From contig CALHTF010000057.1 in NCBI GenBank assembly GCA_938038815.1, positions 1-40,244 on the forward strand: a stretch of DNA of 40,244 nucleotides, written 5' to 3'. Positions 7,460 through 14,715 of the stretch are shown here, in pieces; position 1 is the first letter of the stretch, and every line of letters begins with the position of its first letter. Position numbers and translations under genes: made by a program. The notes under the pieces were generated by a model. The model worked only from the letters and a program-made list of their open reading frames with translations, was not told the origin of the DNA and ran no database searches. The stretch comes from an uncultured Acidimicrobiales bacterium (GTDB lineage: Bacteria > Actinomycetota > Acidimicrobiia > Acidimicrobiales > SHLQ01).

Positions 7460-8827
7460 ATGAACTCCTCGGACTTCACCGAAATCGATCTTTCGCCGCA
7501 ACAGCAATACGTGTTGAGGACCGTCGAAGAGCGCGGCGTGCGCCTGGTACGCCTGTGGTTTACCGATGTGCTCGGCCAGCACAAGTCGGTCGCCATTTCG
7601 CCGGCCGAACTCGAGAACATTTTCGCCGAGGGACTCCAGTTCGACGGCTCGGCCATCGACGGATTTAGCCGCGTGCAGGAGTCCGACGTGCTGGCCCGCC
7701 CCGACGCTGGGTCGTTCGAGTTGTTGCCCTGGGCTCGCGACGACGAACCATCGGCGCTCATGTTCTGCGACATCGTCAACCTCGATGGCACTCCGTTCGT
7801 GGGCGATCCACGCCAAGTGCTTCGGCGCAACCTCGACGCGGCCAAGGAGCGGGGTTTCGAGTTCTACTGCGCGCCCGAGGTGGAGTTCTTCTACTTCAAA
7901 GGAAGTGCAGCCAGCGGCGCTATTCCCGAGCCGATCGACTCGGCTTCGTACTTCGACCTCAGCACCGAAGACGTATCGAGCGACCTGCGCAAACGGACGA
8001 TTCACATGCTCGAAGCGTTGTCGATCCCGGTCGAGTACAGCTTCCACGAAGACGCGCCGAGCCAGCACGAAATCGACCTGCAGTACACCGACGCCTTGAA
8101 CTGCTCGGACAACCTGATGACTCTGCGGCTCGTGGTGAAGAAGATCGCCATGGAACGCGATATCTACGCGTCGTTCATGCCCAAACCACTCGATGGCGTT
8201 CAGGGCTCGGGCATGCACACCCATATGTCGCTGTTCGAGCACGGCGTCAACGCGTTTGCCGATCCGGGCGACCCGCACGGCTTGTCGAAAACGGCCAAGC
8301 ACTTCATCGCCGGGCTGCTGGTTCATGCTCGTGAGATCACGGCGATTACCAACCAGCTCATCAACTCGTACCGTCGCATCAACGACGGGTTCGAGGCGCC
8401 GCAGCATCTCAGTTGGGCTCGAAATAACCGGTCGGCGCTCATTCGAGTGCCGGTCCACAAGACCGGTAAAGAAAGCGCGACCCGCATCGAGTACCGAGCG
8501 ATCGACCCGGCCTGCAACCCGTACCTGGCGTACTCGGTCTTGCTGGCGGCCGGTATGAAGGGCATCACGGAGGGGTACGACCTACCCGCCGAAGCCACCG
8601 GCAACCTGTTCGAGCTCACCGCAGCCGAACGCAAGGCGGCCGATATCCAACTCCTCCCCCGCTCGATGGCCGAAGCGCTCGACGAGATGGAGAAATCCGA
8701 GTTGGTCTGCGAGGCCTTGGGCGAACACATCTTTGAGTGGTTCCTACGCAACCGGCGCGCCGAGTGGAACGACTTCCAACGCCAGGTCACCCCGTTCGAG
8801 CGTCAGAAATACCTGCCCACATGGTGA
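7460..8827 (+). CDS. glnA2: GlnA2-type glutamine synthetase (GSI fold)
   Basis: A 455-residue GSI-type enzyme that closely follows mycobacterial GlnA2 as recalled: QQYVLRTVEERGVRLVRLWF, FDGSAIDGFSRVQESD, YCAPEVEFF, ASFMPKPLDGVQGSGMHTHM and the C terminus EHIFEWFLRNRRAEWNDF. The metal-binding Glu, the HxHxS ATP-site region and the RIEYRAIDPACNPY active-site Arg region are present. The Tyr adenylylation loop of bacterial GlnA1 is not evident. It makes glutamine or an isomer; the exact acceptor of GlnA2-type paralogues is less certain than for GlnA1. Its stop overlaps the start of the GlnR-like gene, so the two are probably co-translated. It is divergent from glnII. Confidence 0.9.
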   Translation: MNSSDFTEIDLSPQQQYVLRTVEERGVRLVRLWFTDVLGQHKSVAISPAELENIFAEGLQFDGSAIDGFSRVQESDVLARPDAGSFELLPWARDDEPSALMFCDIVNLDGTPFVGDPRQVLRRNLDAAKERGFEFYCAPEVEFFYFKGSAASGAIPEPIDSASYFDLSTEDVSSDLRKRTIHMLEALSIPVEYSFHEDAPSQHEIDLQYTDALNCSDNLMTLRLVVKKIAMERDIYASFMPKPLDGVQGSGMHTHMSLFEHGVNAFADPGDPHGLSKTAKHFIAGLLVHAREITAITNQLINSYRRINDGFEAPQHLSWARNNRSALIRVPVHKTGKESATRIEYRAIDPACNPYLAYSVLLAAGMKGITEGYDLPAEATGNLFELTAAERKAADIQLLPRSMAEALDEMEKSELVCEALGEHIFEWFLRNRRAEWNDFQRQVTPFERQKYLPTW

Positions 8828-9522
8828 GCGACCCCAGCGGACAACCGCCGCTCATCGTCTTTCCCGACCCGGCTCCACCCGAGCTCGCCCAGGCCCTCGA
8901 CCTTTCCGGTTGGGCCTGGAAGGCGGTCGCGGCCCCCGAGGCCGCCAGCGAAGAAGAGCCTGAAGGTGGTTGGGGCGGCGCCATCGTGGTGGCCGATGCC
9001 GATCCGGTCGGAGCCTTTGCTTTATGTCGAGCGCTCCGCAAGGGCGAGATTGCGCTCGACCCGCTGTTGTTACTGGTCAGCGGTGCCCAACTCGGCGAAC
9101 TCGACCATCGGGCCGACCTGTTCGACGACTTCATGCTCACCCCGTTTCACCCGCGAGAACTCGATGCTCGACTCGAGCACGCGTTCTTTAAGACCGGCCG
9201 GTCGGTGGCCGCGGATGTGGTCGAGTACGGGCCGCTGCAGCTCAACCTCGAGACCTATCAGGCCGTGGTCGACGGACGCTCGCTCGACCTCACCTACATG
9301 GAGTACGAGCTGCTGAAATTCTTGGCGTCGCACCCCGGCAAGGTCTTTACCCGCGAGACGCTGCTCTCTCGGGTGTGGGGTTACGACTACTACGGCGGCG
9401 CCCGAACCGTCGACGTTCATGTTCGACGTTTGCGGTCCAAGCTCGGCGAAGAACACGCCAACCTGATCCATACCGTCAGGTCGGTCGGCTACTCCTTCGG
9501 CCGAAGCCGCTGGTCGGGCTAG
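8821..9522 (+). CDS. glnR: GlnR-like atypical OmpR-family transcriptional regulator
   Basis: A 233-residue protein with an N-terminal receiver-like domain (about 10-125) and a C-terminal winged helix (about 135-230). The winged helix is very close to actinobacterial GlnR: LDLTYMEYELLKFLASHPGK, VFTRETLLSRVWGYDY and ARTVDVHVRRLRSKLG. The receiver is degenerate: the usual lysine of the K-P-F motif is threonine (LTPFHPREL) and the acidic pocket is not canonical, which fits orphan GlnR proteins that act without phosphorylation. ATG at 8821 overlaps the glnA2 stop; GTG at 8824 (GTGA overlap) is an alternative. Placement after glnA2 supports control of nitrogen assimilation. Confidence 0.8.
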   Translation: MVSDPSGQPPLIVFPDPAPPELAQALDLSGWAWKAVAAPEAASEEEPEGGWGGAIVVADADPVGAFALCRALRKGEIALDPLLLLVSGAQLGELDHRADLFDDFMLTPFHPRELDARLEHAFFKTGRSVAADVVEYGPLQLNLETYQAVVDGRSLDLTYMEYELLKFLASHPGKVFTRETLLSRVWGYDYYGGARTVDVHVRRLRSKLGEEHANLIHTVRSVGYSFGRSRWSG

Positions 9523-9526
9523 ATCC

Positions 9527-9582
9527 CCCGAACTGGCCCGCGTACTCGTACCTCTAGGTACGAATTCCATCCCCAGTTCGGG
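9527..9582. repeat. Palindromic intergenic repeat, copy A
   Basis: Outer arms CCCGAACTGG and CCAGTTCGGG (10 bp, perfect) enclose an inner palindrome GTACCTCTAGGTAC. The right half, GTACC through CCAGTTCGGG, matches copy B (9885-9936) at all but one base; the left inner arm has diverged. It begins 4 bp after the GlnR-like stop codon and abuts the truncated GNAT reading frame. Confidence 0.85.
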
Positions 9583-9898
9583 ATGGTTCAACTACGTCGA
9601 CTTCAACCCCGACCTTCGACCAGCGGTCGAGATCGGATGGCGATTCGCCGTCGACTCGTGGGGCCACGGATTCGCAACCGAAGCTGCCAAGGCGACCCTG
9701 AAACACGGGTTCGAGGATCTCGGTCTGACCAACATCGTCTCGTTCACCGCGATCGGCAATACGCGAAGCGAACGGGTCATGCAACGCATCGGGTTAACCC
9801 GAGACGAGACCTCAGATTTCGACCACCCCAAACTCGAACCCGGCCACCCCCGCCGGCCCCACATCGTCTACCGAGCAAACCCGGCGAACTGGGGATGA
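9578..9898 (+). pseudogene. GNAT acetyltransferase (RimJ/RimL-like) remnant lacking its N-terminal half
   Basis: The frame encodes about 106 residues matching the C-terminal half of RimJ/RimL-type N-acetyltransferases: PAVEIGWRFAVDSWGHGFAT (the acetyl-CoA loop region), EAAKATLKHGFEDLGLTNIV, SFTAIGNTRSERVMQRIGL and DFDHPKLEPGHP. The first 80 or so residues of the fold are missing; homology starts just where palindromic repeat A ends. No ATG, GTG or TTG lies in frame at the 5' edge. The stop codon TGA is supplied by the left arm of repeat B. It is most simply an acetyltransferase gene truncated by repeat insertion or recombination. Confidence 0.8.
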
Positions 9899-9936
9899 AA
9901 CTTGTACCTATAGGTACGAATTCCATCCCCAGTTCG
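9885..9936. repeat. Palindromic intergenic repeat, copy B
   Basis: CGAACTGGGGATG (9885-9897) and CATCCCCAGTTCG (9924-9936) are exact inverted complements, and the interior is a near-palindrome centred on GTACCTATAGGTAC. The whole 52-bp unit could fold into one long hairpin. It is the same family as copy A and lies 25 bp upstream of the RidA start. Confidence 0.85.
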
Positions 9937-9948
9937 GGGTTGGTTGGT

Positions 9949-9954
9949 TAGTGT
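9949..9954 (+). promoter_or_regulatory. -10-like hexamer TAGTGT for ridA
   Basis: TAGTGT ends 7 bases before the ATG at 9962, consistent with a leaderless or near-leaderless transcript. Confidence 0.35.
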
Positions 9955-9961
9955 GGCGGCT

Positions 9962-10309
9962 ATGTCGAAACCTGTTGGGCCTTACACACCTGTTGTTCGT
10001 TCGGGCGACCTGATCTTTACCTCGGGCCAGGTCGGCATTGCCGACGGCGCATTGGTTGAAGGCGGCGTCGAGGCCGAGTTGGCTCAGGCGATGACCAACC
10101 TGGCAAGCCTGCTCGAAAGCGAAGGCGCGTCGATGAGCGACGTGGTGAAGACCACGCTGTTTCTCACCAACATGGACGACTACGCAGCCGTCAACGAGGT
10201 GTACATCGCGGCGTTCGGCGACCACCGTCCAGCACGTTCGGCGGTCGCGGTTGCGGCGTTGCCAATCGGTGCGGCGATCGAAGTCGAAGCGATCGCTCGA
10301 GCGAAGTAG
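9962..10309 (+). CDS. ridA: RidA family enamine/imine deaminase
   Basis: A 115-residue protein with the complete YjgF/YER057c/UK114 fold: KPVGPYTPVVRSGDLIFTSG, ASMSDVVKTTLFLTNMDDYA and PARSAVAVAALPIGAAIEVE, including the arginine (PARSAV) that binds the substrate carboxylate in active RidA. The family hydrolyses reactive 2-aminoacrylate-type enamines released by PLP enzymes and acts as a trimer in the cytosol. ATG 9962 is preferred to an upstream in-frame TTG at 9944, because the family begins near KPVGPY and because of the -10-like hexamer. Confidence 0.92.
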   Translation: MSKPVGPYTPVVRSGDLIFTSGQVGIADGALVEGGVEAELAQAMTNLASLLESEGASMSDVVKTTLFLTNMDDYAAVNEVYIAAFGDHRPARSAVAVAALPIGAAIEVEAIARAK

Positions 10310-10312
10310 CGA

Positions 10313-10522
10313 TTACGCGTCGTCGGGGTGATCGACGGGGCAGATTCCGCCCCACGGGTTACCCTCGGAGATCGTGAGCAGCTCGGAGTCGGCATGGTCG
10401 GCGTCGACCGCGGTCTTGGTGAGGTAACTCACGATGCCAGCGAGGGCGCCAAAGCTCATCAAGATGCCGATGGGCATGATGACAACCAAGATCACGACGA
10501 AGATAATTGCTCCGATATCCAC
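10313..10522 (-). CDS. Small membrane protein of unknown function
   Basis: A 69-residue protein. It opens with a hydrophobic segment (IGAIIFVVILVVIMPIGILM, about 3-22), continues with a second weaker apolar stretch to about 35, and ends in an acidic cytosolic-type tail with GNPWGGICPVDHPDDA. The start is GTG at 10520-10522; TACGAT ends 6 bases upstream, so it may have its own leaderless promoter in the 43-bp gap after the PrsW gene. No family recognised. Position suggests a link to PrsW, but this is only proximity. Confidence 0.6.
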   Translation of the reverse strand: MDIGAIIFVVILVVIMPIGILMSFGALAGIVSYLTKTAVDADHADSELLTISEGNPWGGICPVDHPDDA

Positions 10523-10528
10523 GTGGTC

Positions 10529-10534
10529 ATCGTA
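10529..10534 (-). promoter_or_regulatory. -10-like hexamer TACGAT for the small membrane protein
   Basis: On the minus strand TACGAT ends 6 bases before the GTG start at 10522. Confidence 0.4.
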
Positions 10535-10565
10535 GCCGCCCCGGCGAAGTTCGGGCGAAGCGGTT

Positions 10566-11717
10566 CTAGGTCTCGGTTTGCAGAGCCAGGAGCTGGTTGT
10601 AGAGCACTCCCTCGGCGACCGGATCGGTCTCGCCCGGACGCTGGTGCAACACGGCTGCTCGGCCGAGAATCGCGTGCACTTTGTCGAACTTCTTGCGCTC
10701 GTGCTTCGGCAACGCTTTGCGGGCGGCAAGCACCGATTTCCAGTCGTGCAGATGAGCCATCGACGATGCCGGCACCCCGTACCGGTGCGTGAGGTACGGC
10801 AATGCCTCGACGAAGTTCTTCTGCTCGCTCCGACGAATCCGCACCGATGCCACGATGGCGGCAACGAATAACAAGAAGAAAAGTCCGATCGCTACCAGCA
10901 CGATCCACTCTTGACCGGTGTTTTGGGTGAGCGCCAGCGAACCGTTCCATGAGGCATGGGTTGCGATGGCGATCGGTAATCCCCACAGAGCATTCGGGAA
11001 CAGCGGCTTGCCGCGAGCGATCGCCAAACCGATGGCCAACCCAATCCACGCGGTGAACAACGGGTGGGCGAACGGGGTGAGGAATGCCCGGAGGATAAAC
11101 GTCTGCACCAAGATGCCGTCGGCCAGCGCCGCCTGGAAATAGGTCATGTCCTCGATTACGGCGAAGCCCAGCGCCACCCACCCGGCATAGACCACACCGT
11201 CGGTCACGCTGTCAACTTCCTTGCGCCGCACCGCCCACAAGATTCCGGCGCCTTTGGTGATCTCTTCGATGATCGGTGCCGAAGCGACCGCCGCCACGGT
11301 CTCGCCCAAGGTCAGGCCGACGATCGAGTTGACGATGATCGACAATAAGCCGGCGACCGACGCGCCCCACAGAAACGCGTGCACCTTGGAGGAACGAGGC
11401 TCGGGCTCGACTCGGTCGATCCACAGCAGTACCGGCATGACGATGAACAGCGGCACCAGCCCAAGCAGTACCGCGACCGGGGCAAGAAAGGTCAGCACCA
11501 GAACCATCGGGATGATGAGGATGAAGCTCAGCACAACCGGCACGCTAAGAAAGTTGGGCAGGCGAGGCTTCTTCGCCAGCTCGCCGCCGCCATGGGTGGT
11601 CCAGGCGAATCCGTCCCACCAACGCCACGGGGTGAGGCCCCACGGATCGGGGTACCAGCCGGCCGGCGAGTTGATGGTGGCGGCAGCGGCTGCGGGCTGC
11701 GCCGGATACTCGGTCAC
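10566..11717 (-). CDS. PrsW family intramembrane metalloprotease with DUF2510 domain
   Basis: A 383-residue protein. The N terminus carries a DUF2510 motif (about 19-42, GWYPDPWGLTPWRWWDGFAW), a short tryptophan-rich domain common in actinobacterial membrane proteins. Multiple membrane segments follow with the PrsW metalloprotease motifs: EE at 151-152 (PIIEEITKG), E189 (IEDMTYF), H218 (FAHPLF) and H254 (THASWNG). A cytosolic tail of about 80 residues ends the protein. PrsW proteases cleave membrane proteins such as anti-sigma factors; the substrate here is unknown. The GTG start overlaps the upstream stop codon by 4 bases (GTGA), so translation is coupled to the fused molybdenum-hydroxylase-like gene. 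Confidence 0.9.
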   Translation of the reverse strand: MTEYPAQPAAAAATINSPAGWYPDPWGLTPWRWWDGFAWTTHGGGELAKKPRLPNFLSVPVVLSFILIIPMVLVLTFLAPVAVLLGLVPLFIVMPVLLWIDRVEPEPRSSKVHAFLWGASVAGLLSIIVNSIVGLTLGETVAAVASAPIIEEITKGAGILWAVRRKEVDSVTDGVVYAGWVALGFAVIEDMTYFQAALADGILVQTFILRAFLTPFAHPLFTAWIGLAIGLAIARGKPLFPNALWGLPIAIATHASWNGSLALTQNTGQEWIVLVAIGLFFLLFVAAIVASVRIRRSEQKNFVEALPYLTHRYGVPASSMAHLHDWKSVLAARKALPKHERKKFDKVHAILGRAAVLHQRPGETDPVAEGVLYNQLLALQTET

Positions 11718-13249
11718 TGGGCGACCGGCCAGGTCGGAAGGCAGTCGGCGCGCAACCAGGTAACCGCAGCCACCGCGGCAAAAACCGCGTCGCTGCCGTT
11801 GACCGACGGTTCGGATGATTCGGCGATCTCAACGGTCACGGGCGGCATGTCCGATGCTCGCACAATGCCGAACGACCGAACAGTCAGATCGTGGATGTGG
11901 CCTTCGTCGTCGACCACCAAGCCCTCCGAGGTGACCCAGCTGTACCCCATGTGAGCTGCGCCGATGCAGTACGACCGCAGGATGATCGGGTCGATCGGGT
12001 CGCCGGCATCCACCGTGACCCTGATCGAGTCGCCATCGAACGCTGCCGTGGCCGTTCCGCCGCTGGGCGCCGAGATCGAAATCGTGCCCGAGCCTTCGGC
12101 TTTCGCTCGGGCGACGGCCAGCAACACGGCTGCCTCGACCCACCCGGCGCCGCGAATATCGACCGAGGTGTTGGGCCCGGGTATCGCCACCTCTTCAACG
12201 GTGAGGTTGGGAGCTACCGACCCGATGGCCTCGACAACACCGGGGGTGGCAGCAACTCGGATGGTGCCGGTGCCATCGGCGTTGACTCCACCGGCGACCG
12301 GCGGGCGCTTGGGTCCGAGTCGCACCGTGTCCTCGCGCGACATCAGGACCCGAACGGGCTGAGCGTGCTGGGTCGCCAACTGCACCGCCACCTCGCCGAC
12401 CGGCGAGTCGAGCTTGGCGCCGAACGCACCGCCGTTGCCGAGCGACGATGCGGCGGGCTGCTCGGGGGCCGCCCACGATGCGTCGGTTTCGAGATACCCC
12501 GGCTCAACCCATGTGGTCTGCAGTGTGAGATCCCAGTCGCCGTCGGGTAGTCCGATCGGGTGGTTGAGCTCGGCGGTGGTGCGTCGACCTTGAACCTTGC
12601 CTGCTGCTTCCCGAGCGGCGGCCAGCGAGTCGCCCACGACCCAGTCGTCGCCCGCCCGCACGGCGACCTTGGCATCGAGCGGCGAGCCATCGTCTGCGAA
12701 TCCGCCTTCGCCCAACGTGGCCTCGGGTCCAACCTGCTGGGCCACGCCGCCCTCAATCTCCGCTCGGCGAGCAGCGGCTTCGAGATCGCGATCGGCGGGA
12801 GCGGCGCCGAAGGCATCCCACGCTTCGACGATGGTCTGCCACCCGGTACACCGGCACAAGTGGGCGGCCAGCGCCCGCTCGACCCGCTCGGTGTCGGCGT
12901 CGGGTTCTTTGGCTCGAAGACCAGCGAACCGCATGATGATTCCCGGTGTGCAGAAGCCGCACTGGCTCGCACCGCATGCGGTAAATGCCTCGGCCCATTT
13001 GTTTCGTTCGTCGGCGTCGAGTCCGGCCAAGGTGGTGACCGACCGGCCTCGCACTCGCCGGACCGGGGTTACGCAAGCGACCCGCGCTTGGCCATCGACC
13101 AACACGGTGCAACAACCGCACTGACCCTGTGGGCTACAGCCGTCTTTCACCGACCGAACACCGAGTTCGTCGCGTAGTACCTCCAACAAGGTGTGGCCTT
13201 GATCGGGCACGACTACCTGGGTCCCGTCGCACTCAAACTCGATTGTCAT
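11714..13249 (-). CDS. Fused [2Fe-2S] small subunit and shortened molybdopterin-subunit-like protein
   Basis: A 511-residue protein. Residues 1-150 are a complete CoxS/XdhC-type electron-transfer unit: a plant-type [2Fe-2S] site (C38, C44, C47, C59) and a second cluster site (C97, C100, C132, C134 in QCGFCTPG and HLCRCTG). Residues about 180-510 resemble pieces of the large molybdopterin subunit: GNGGAFGAK (like the GGGFGxK loop) and the family C-terminal block VRSFGIVRASDMPPVTVEI. The normal large subunit is about 750 residues; here it is about half that. The position of the catalytic Glu (GVGE in the family) reads NGSD at about 484-487. It is therefore probably not a working hydroxylase. 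The GTGA overlap with the PrsW gene makes an operon. Confidence 0.78.
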   Translation of the reverse strand: MTIEFECDGTQVVVPDQGHTLLEVLRDELGVRSVKDGCSPQGQCGCCTVLVDGQARVACVTPVRRVRGRSVTTLAGLDADERNKWAEAFTACGASQCGFCTPGIIMRFAGLRAKEPDADTERVERALAAHLCRCTGWQTIVEAWDAFGAAPADRDLEAAARRAEIEGGVAQQVGPEATLGEGGFADDGSPLDAKVAVRAGDDWVVGDSLAAAREAAGKVQGRRTTAELNHPIGLPDGDWDLTLQTTWVEPGYLETDASWAAPEQPAASSLGNGGAFGAKLDSPVGEVAVQLATQHAQPVRVLMSREDTVRLGPKRPPVAGGVNADGTGTIRVAATPGVVEAIGSVAPNLTVEEVAIPGPNTSVDIRGAGWVEAAVLLAVARAKAEGSGTISISAPSGGTATAAFDGDSIRVTVDAGDPIDPIILRSYCIGAAHMGYSWVTSEGLVVDDEGHIHDLTVRSFGIVRASDMPPVTVEIAESSEPSVNGSDAVFAAVAAVTWLRADCLPTWPVAQ

Positions 13250-13280
13250 GGCCGCATTCCACTAGTCATCGGCCAAAGGT

Positions 13281-13286
13281 TACGTT
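13281..13286 (+). promoter_or_regulatory. -10-like hexamer TACGTT for the lipoprotein gene
   Basis: TACGTT ends 7 bases before the GTG at 13294, in the 44-bp gap between divergent genes. Confidence 0.35.
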
Positions 13287-13293
13287 CATCTCT

Positions 13294-14223
13294 GTGAACT
13301 CTTCGTACCGTGGAATAACCCGCCGGAATTTGCTCCTCGGCGGGGCCGCAGCAGCCGCCCTTACCGCCTGTGGCGGATCGACCGACGGCGACCCCGACCC
13401 CGACGCCACACCCAGCCCCGAATCACTCCCCTTCAATCCGGCGCTTCAACAGTTGGGCGTCCGATTCCCCGACGGCTTTGGTGCGCCATCGATCTTCGCT
13501 GCCGGGCATCAGTTGCGGGCGCCGTTTGTGGCGTTCGCCAGCGATGGTTTCCCCATGACCTTCGGCGAACCCGAAGAGCTCGAAATGACGGTGACCCGTG
13601 ACGGCGCGGAAATCTTCTCGGGAATGGTCCCGCGGCGCCGAGCCGGGATCGGCACCCCCTACTACCCGCTCGTCTTTACCCCCGATGAGCCCGGAACCTA
13701 CGAGGTCGCATCAGAGTGGTCCGACACCCCTCGTCCGTTCGTCGTGAACGAACGAGCCGACGTTCCGATCCCCCTCATCGGCGACCCGTTGCCGGCGCTC
13801 GATACGCCAACCGCCGACGATGCTCGCGGCGTCGACCCAATCTGCACCCGGATTCCCGAGCCCTGCCCCTTCCATGAGCAAACGCTCACCCAGGCGTTGG
13901 GGTCCGGCAAAGCCACGGGCTTGCTCATCGCGACGCCAACGTTTTGCACCACCGACATTTGTGGTCCGGTCGTCGAACTTCTGATGGAATCCGCACCCGA
14001 CTATTCGAATCTCACAGCCGTGCACGCCGAGGTGTACGTGGATCCGGTCAACGACAATGCGCCTTCACCCCAGGCCGAACTCACCGAGGTCCTCCAGTCC
14101 TACCAACTGGCTTTCGAACCATCGTTCTTCCTCGCCGACGCCGACGGCACAATCGTCGAGGCACTGCACTTCGCCTACGACCGCGACGAACTACGCACCG
14201 CCCTCGACACCGTCGCCAGCTAG
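13294..14223 (+). CDS. Tat-type lipoprotein with thioredoxin-like domain
   Basis: A 309-residue exported protein. The N terminus has a twin-arginine motif (RRNLLLGG) followed by a lipobox (LTAC, Cys about 27), so it should be lipidated and face outward. A Pro/Asp-rich linker and a beta-rich region of about 100 residues (40-150) follow, then a thioredoxin/SCO-like C-terminal domain with LIATPTFCTTDICGPVVELL, a C-x4-C pair at the usual redox site, and PSFFLADADGTIVE (the cis-Pro strand). A disulfide or metallochaperone role outside the membrane is plausible but not shown. The GTG start at 13294 was chosen because it precedes the signal peptide directly. Confidence 0.75.
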   Translation: MNSSYRGITRRNLLLGGAAAAALTACGGSTDGDPDPDATPSPESLPFNPALQQLGVRFPDGFGAPSIFAAGHQLRAPFVAFASDGFPMTFGEPEELEMTVTRDGAEIFSGMVPRRRAGIGTPYYPLVFTPDEPGTYEVASEWSDTPRPFVVNERADVPIPLIGDPLPALDTPTADDARGVDPICTRIPEPCPFHEQTLTQALGSGKATGLLIATPTFCTTDICGPVVELLMESAPDYSNLTAVHAEVYVDPVNDNAPSPQAELTEVLQSYQLAFEPSFFLADADGTIVEALHFAYDRDELRTALDTVAS

Positions 14224-14264
14224 CCCAAAAGCCCAAACGTGCATGTAGGGGCCAGGCCCCGAAA

Positions 14265-14362
14265 CCCACGCACCGCGCGATTCACGCGTCCGCGACCCGG
14301 AAATGGCCTAGAATCCCACTCTGCGTAGCCAGTGCCAGGCTCCAGTGCCAGGCTCCAGTGCC
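14265..14362. repeat. Composite dispersed repeat, copy 1, with 13-bp tandem units
   Basis: Begins CCCACGCACCGCGCGATTCA, continues through AGAATCCCAC and ends in GTGCCAGGCTCCA repeated about 2.4 times. The same modules in the same order occur at 36299-36396. Confidence 0.8.
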
Positions 14363-14565
14363 GGTCGGTTTCGGCCCTGGCGGGCCTCAATCCTTAACGA
14401 GTTGCTCCAAAACACGACCACTGCTCCCCCACAAAAGAGAGCGGTGGATGTAGGAGATGGAGTTGGCGGTGGGTGGTCGGCAGTGTGCGAGTCCGCTGTC
14501 CCAGCGTGAGCGAAGCGAACCCCAGCACTGGTACCGCCCCGAAGGGGTGGCGGAGGAGAATGCCG

Positions 14566-14645
14566 ACCAACCGCCGACAACTCCAGCTCCGGACAAACAT
14601 CGCGAACCAACCGCCGACAACTCCGTCTCCGGACGAACATCGCGG
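14566..14645. repeat. Two tandem 40-bp repeats
   Basis: Units at 14566-14605 and 14606-14645 both begin ACCAACCGCCGACAACTCC and differ at 4 of 40 positions. They sit about 90 bp upstream of the peroxiredoxin start. Confidence 0.85.
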
Positions 14646-14680
14646 AATACCTTGCTTGACTCGGCGGTTGGGGTCTAAAC

Positions 14681-14697
14681 CCGACTAAGTTAGTCGG
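14681..14697. promoter_or_regulatory. Perfect palindrome CCGACTAA-G-TTAGTCGG, operator candidate
   Basis: A 17-bp perfect inverted repeat 40-56 bp upstream of the peroxiredoxin ATG. The core GACTAAGTTAGTC resembles the type 1 site of the Rrf2 regulator IscR (YYGACTRwwwYAGTCRR) as I recall it. A redox or Fe-S-sensing Rrf2 repressor would suit a peroxiredoxin gene; this is an inference. Confidence 0.55.
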
Positions 14698-14700
14698 AAT

Positions 14701-14715
14701 TAACCGATCCGGTTA
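14701..14715. promoter_or_regulatory. Second palindrome TAACCG-ATC-CGGTTA
   Basis: A perfect 6-3-6 inverted repeat 3 bp downstream of the first palindrome and just upstream of the ribosome site. It may overlap the -10 region or be a second operator. Confidence 0.45.

Noticed and set aside
6280..7845. A 521-codon version of glnII starting at 7845
   Set aside because: The extra 185 residues are antisense to glnA2 and do not match the GSII N terminus; GTG 7290 has a ribosome site and the family start.
14265..14362. Possible CRISPR array from the repeated GTGCCAGGCTCCA units
   Set aside because: The 13-bp units are directly contiguous without spacers and no cas genes are present.
14308..14688. 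Several overlapping short frames on both strands in the repeat region
   Set aside because: They follow the tandem repeats in every phase, lack ribosome sites or -10 elements, and resemble no protein family.
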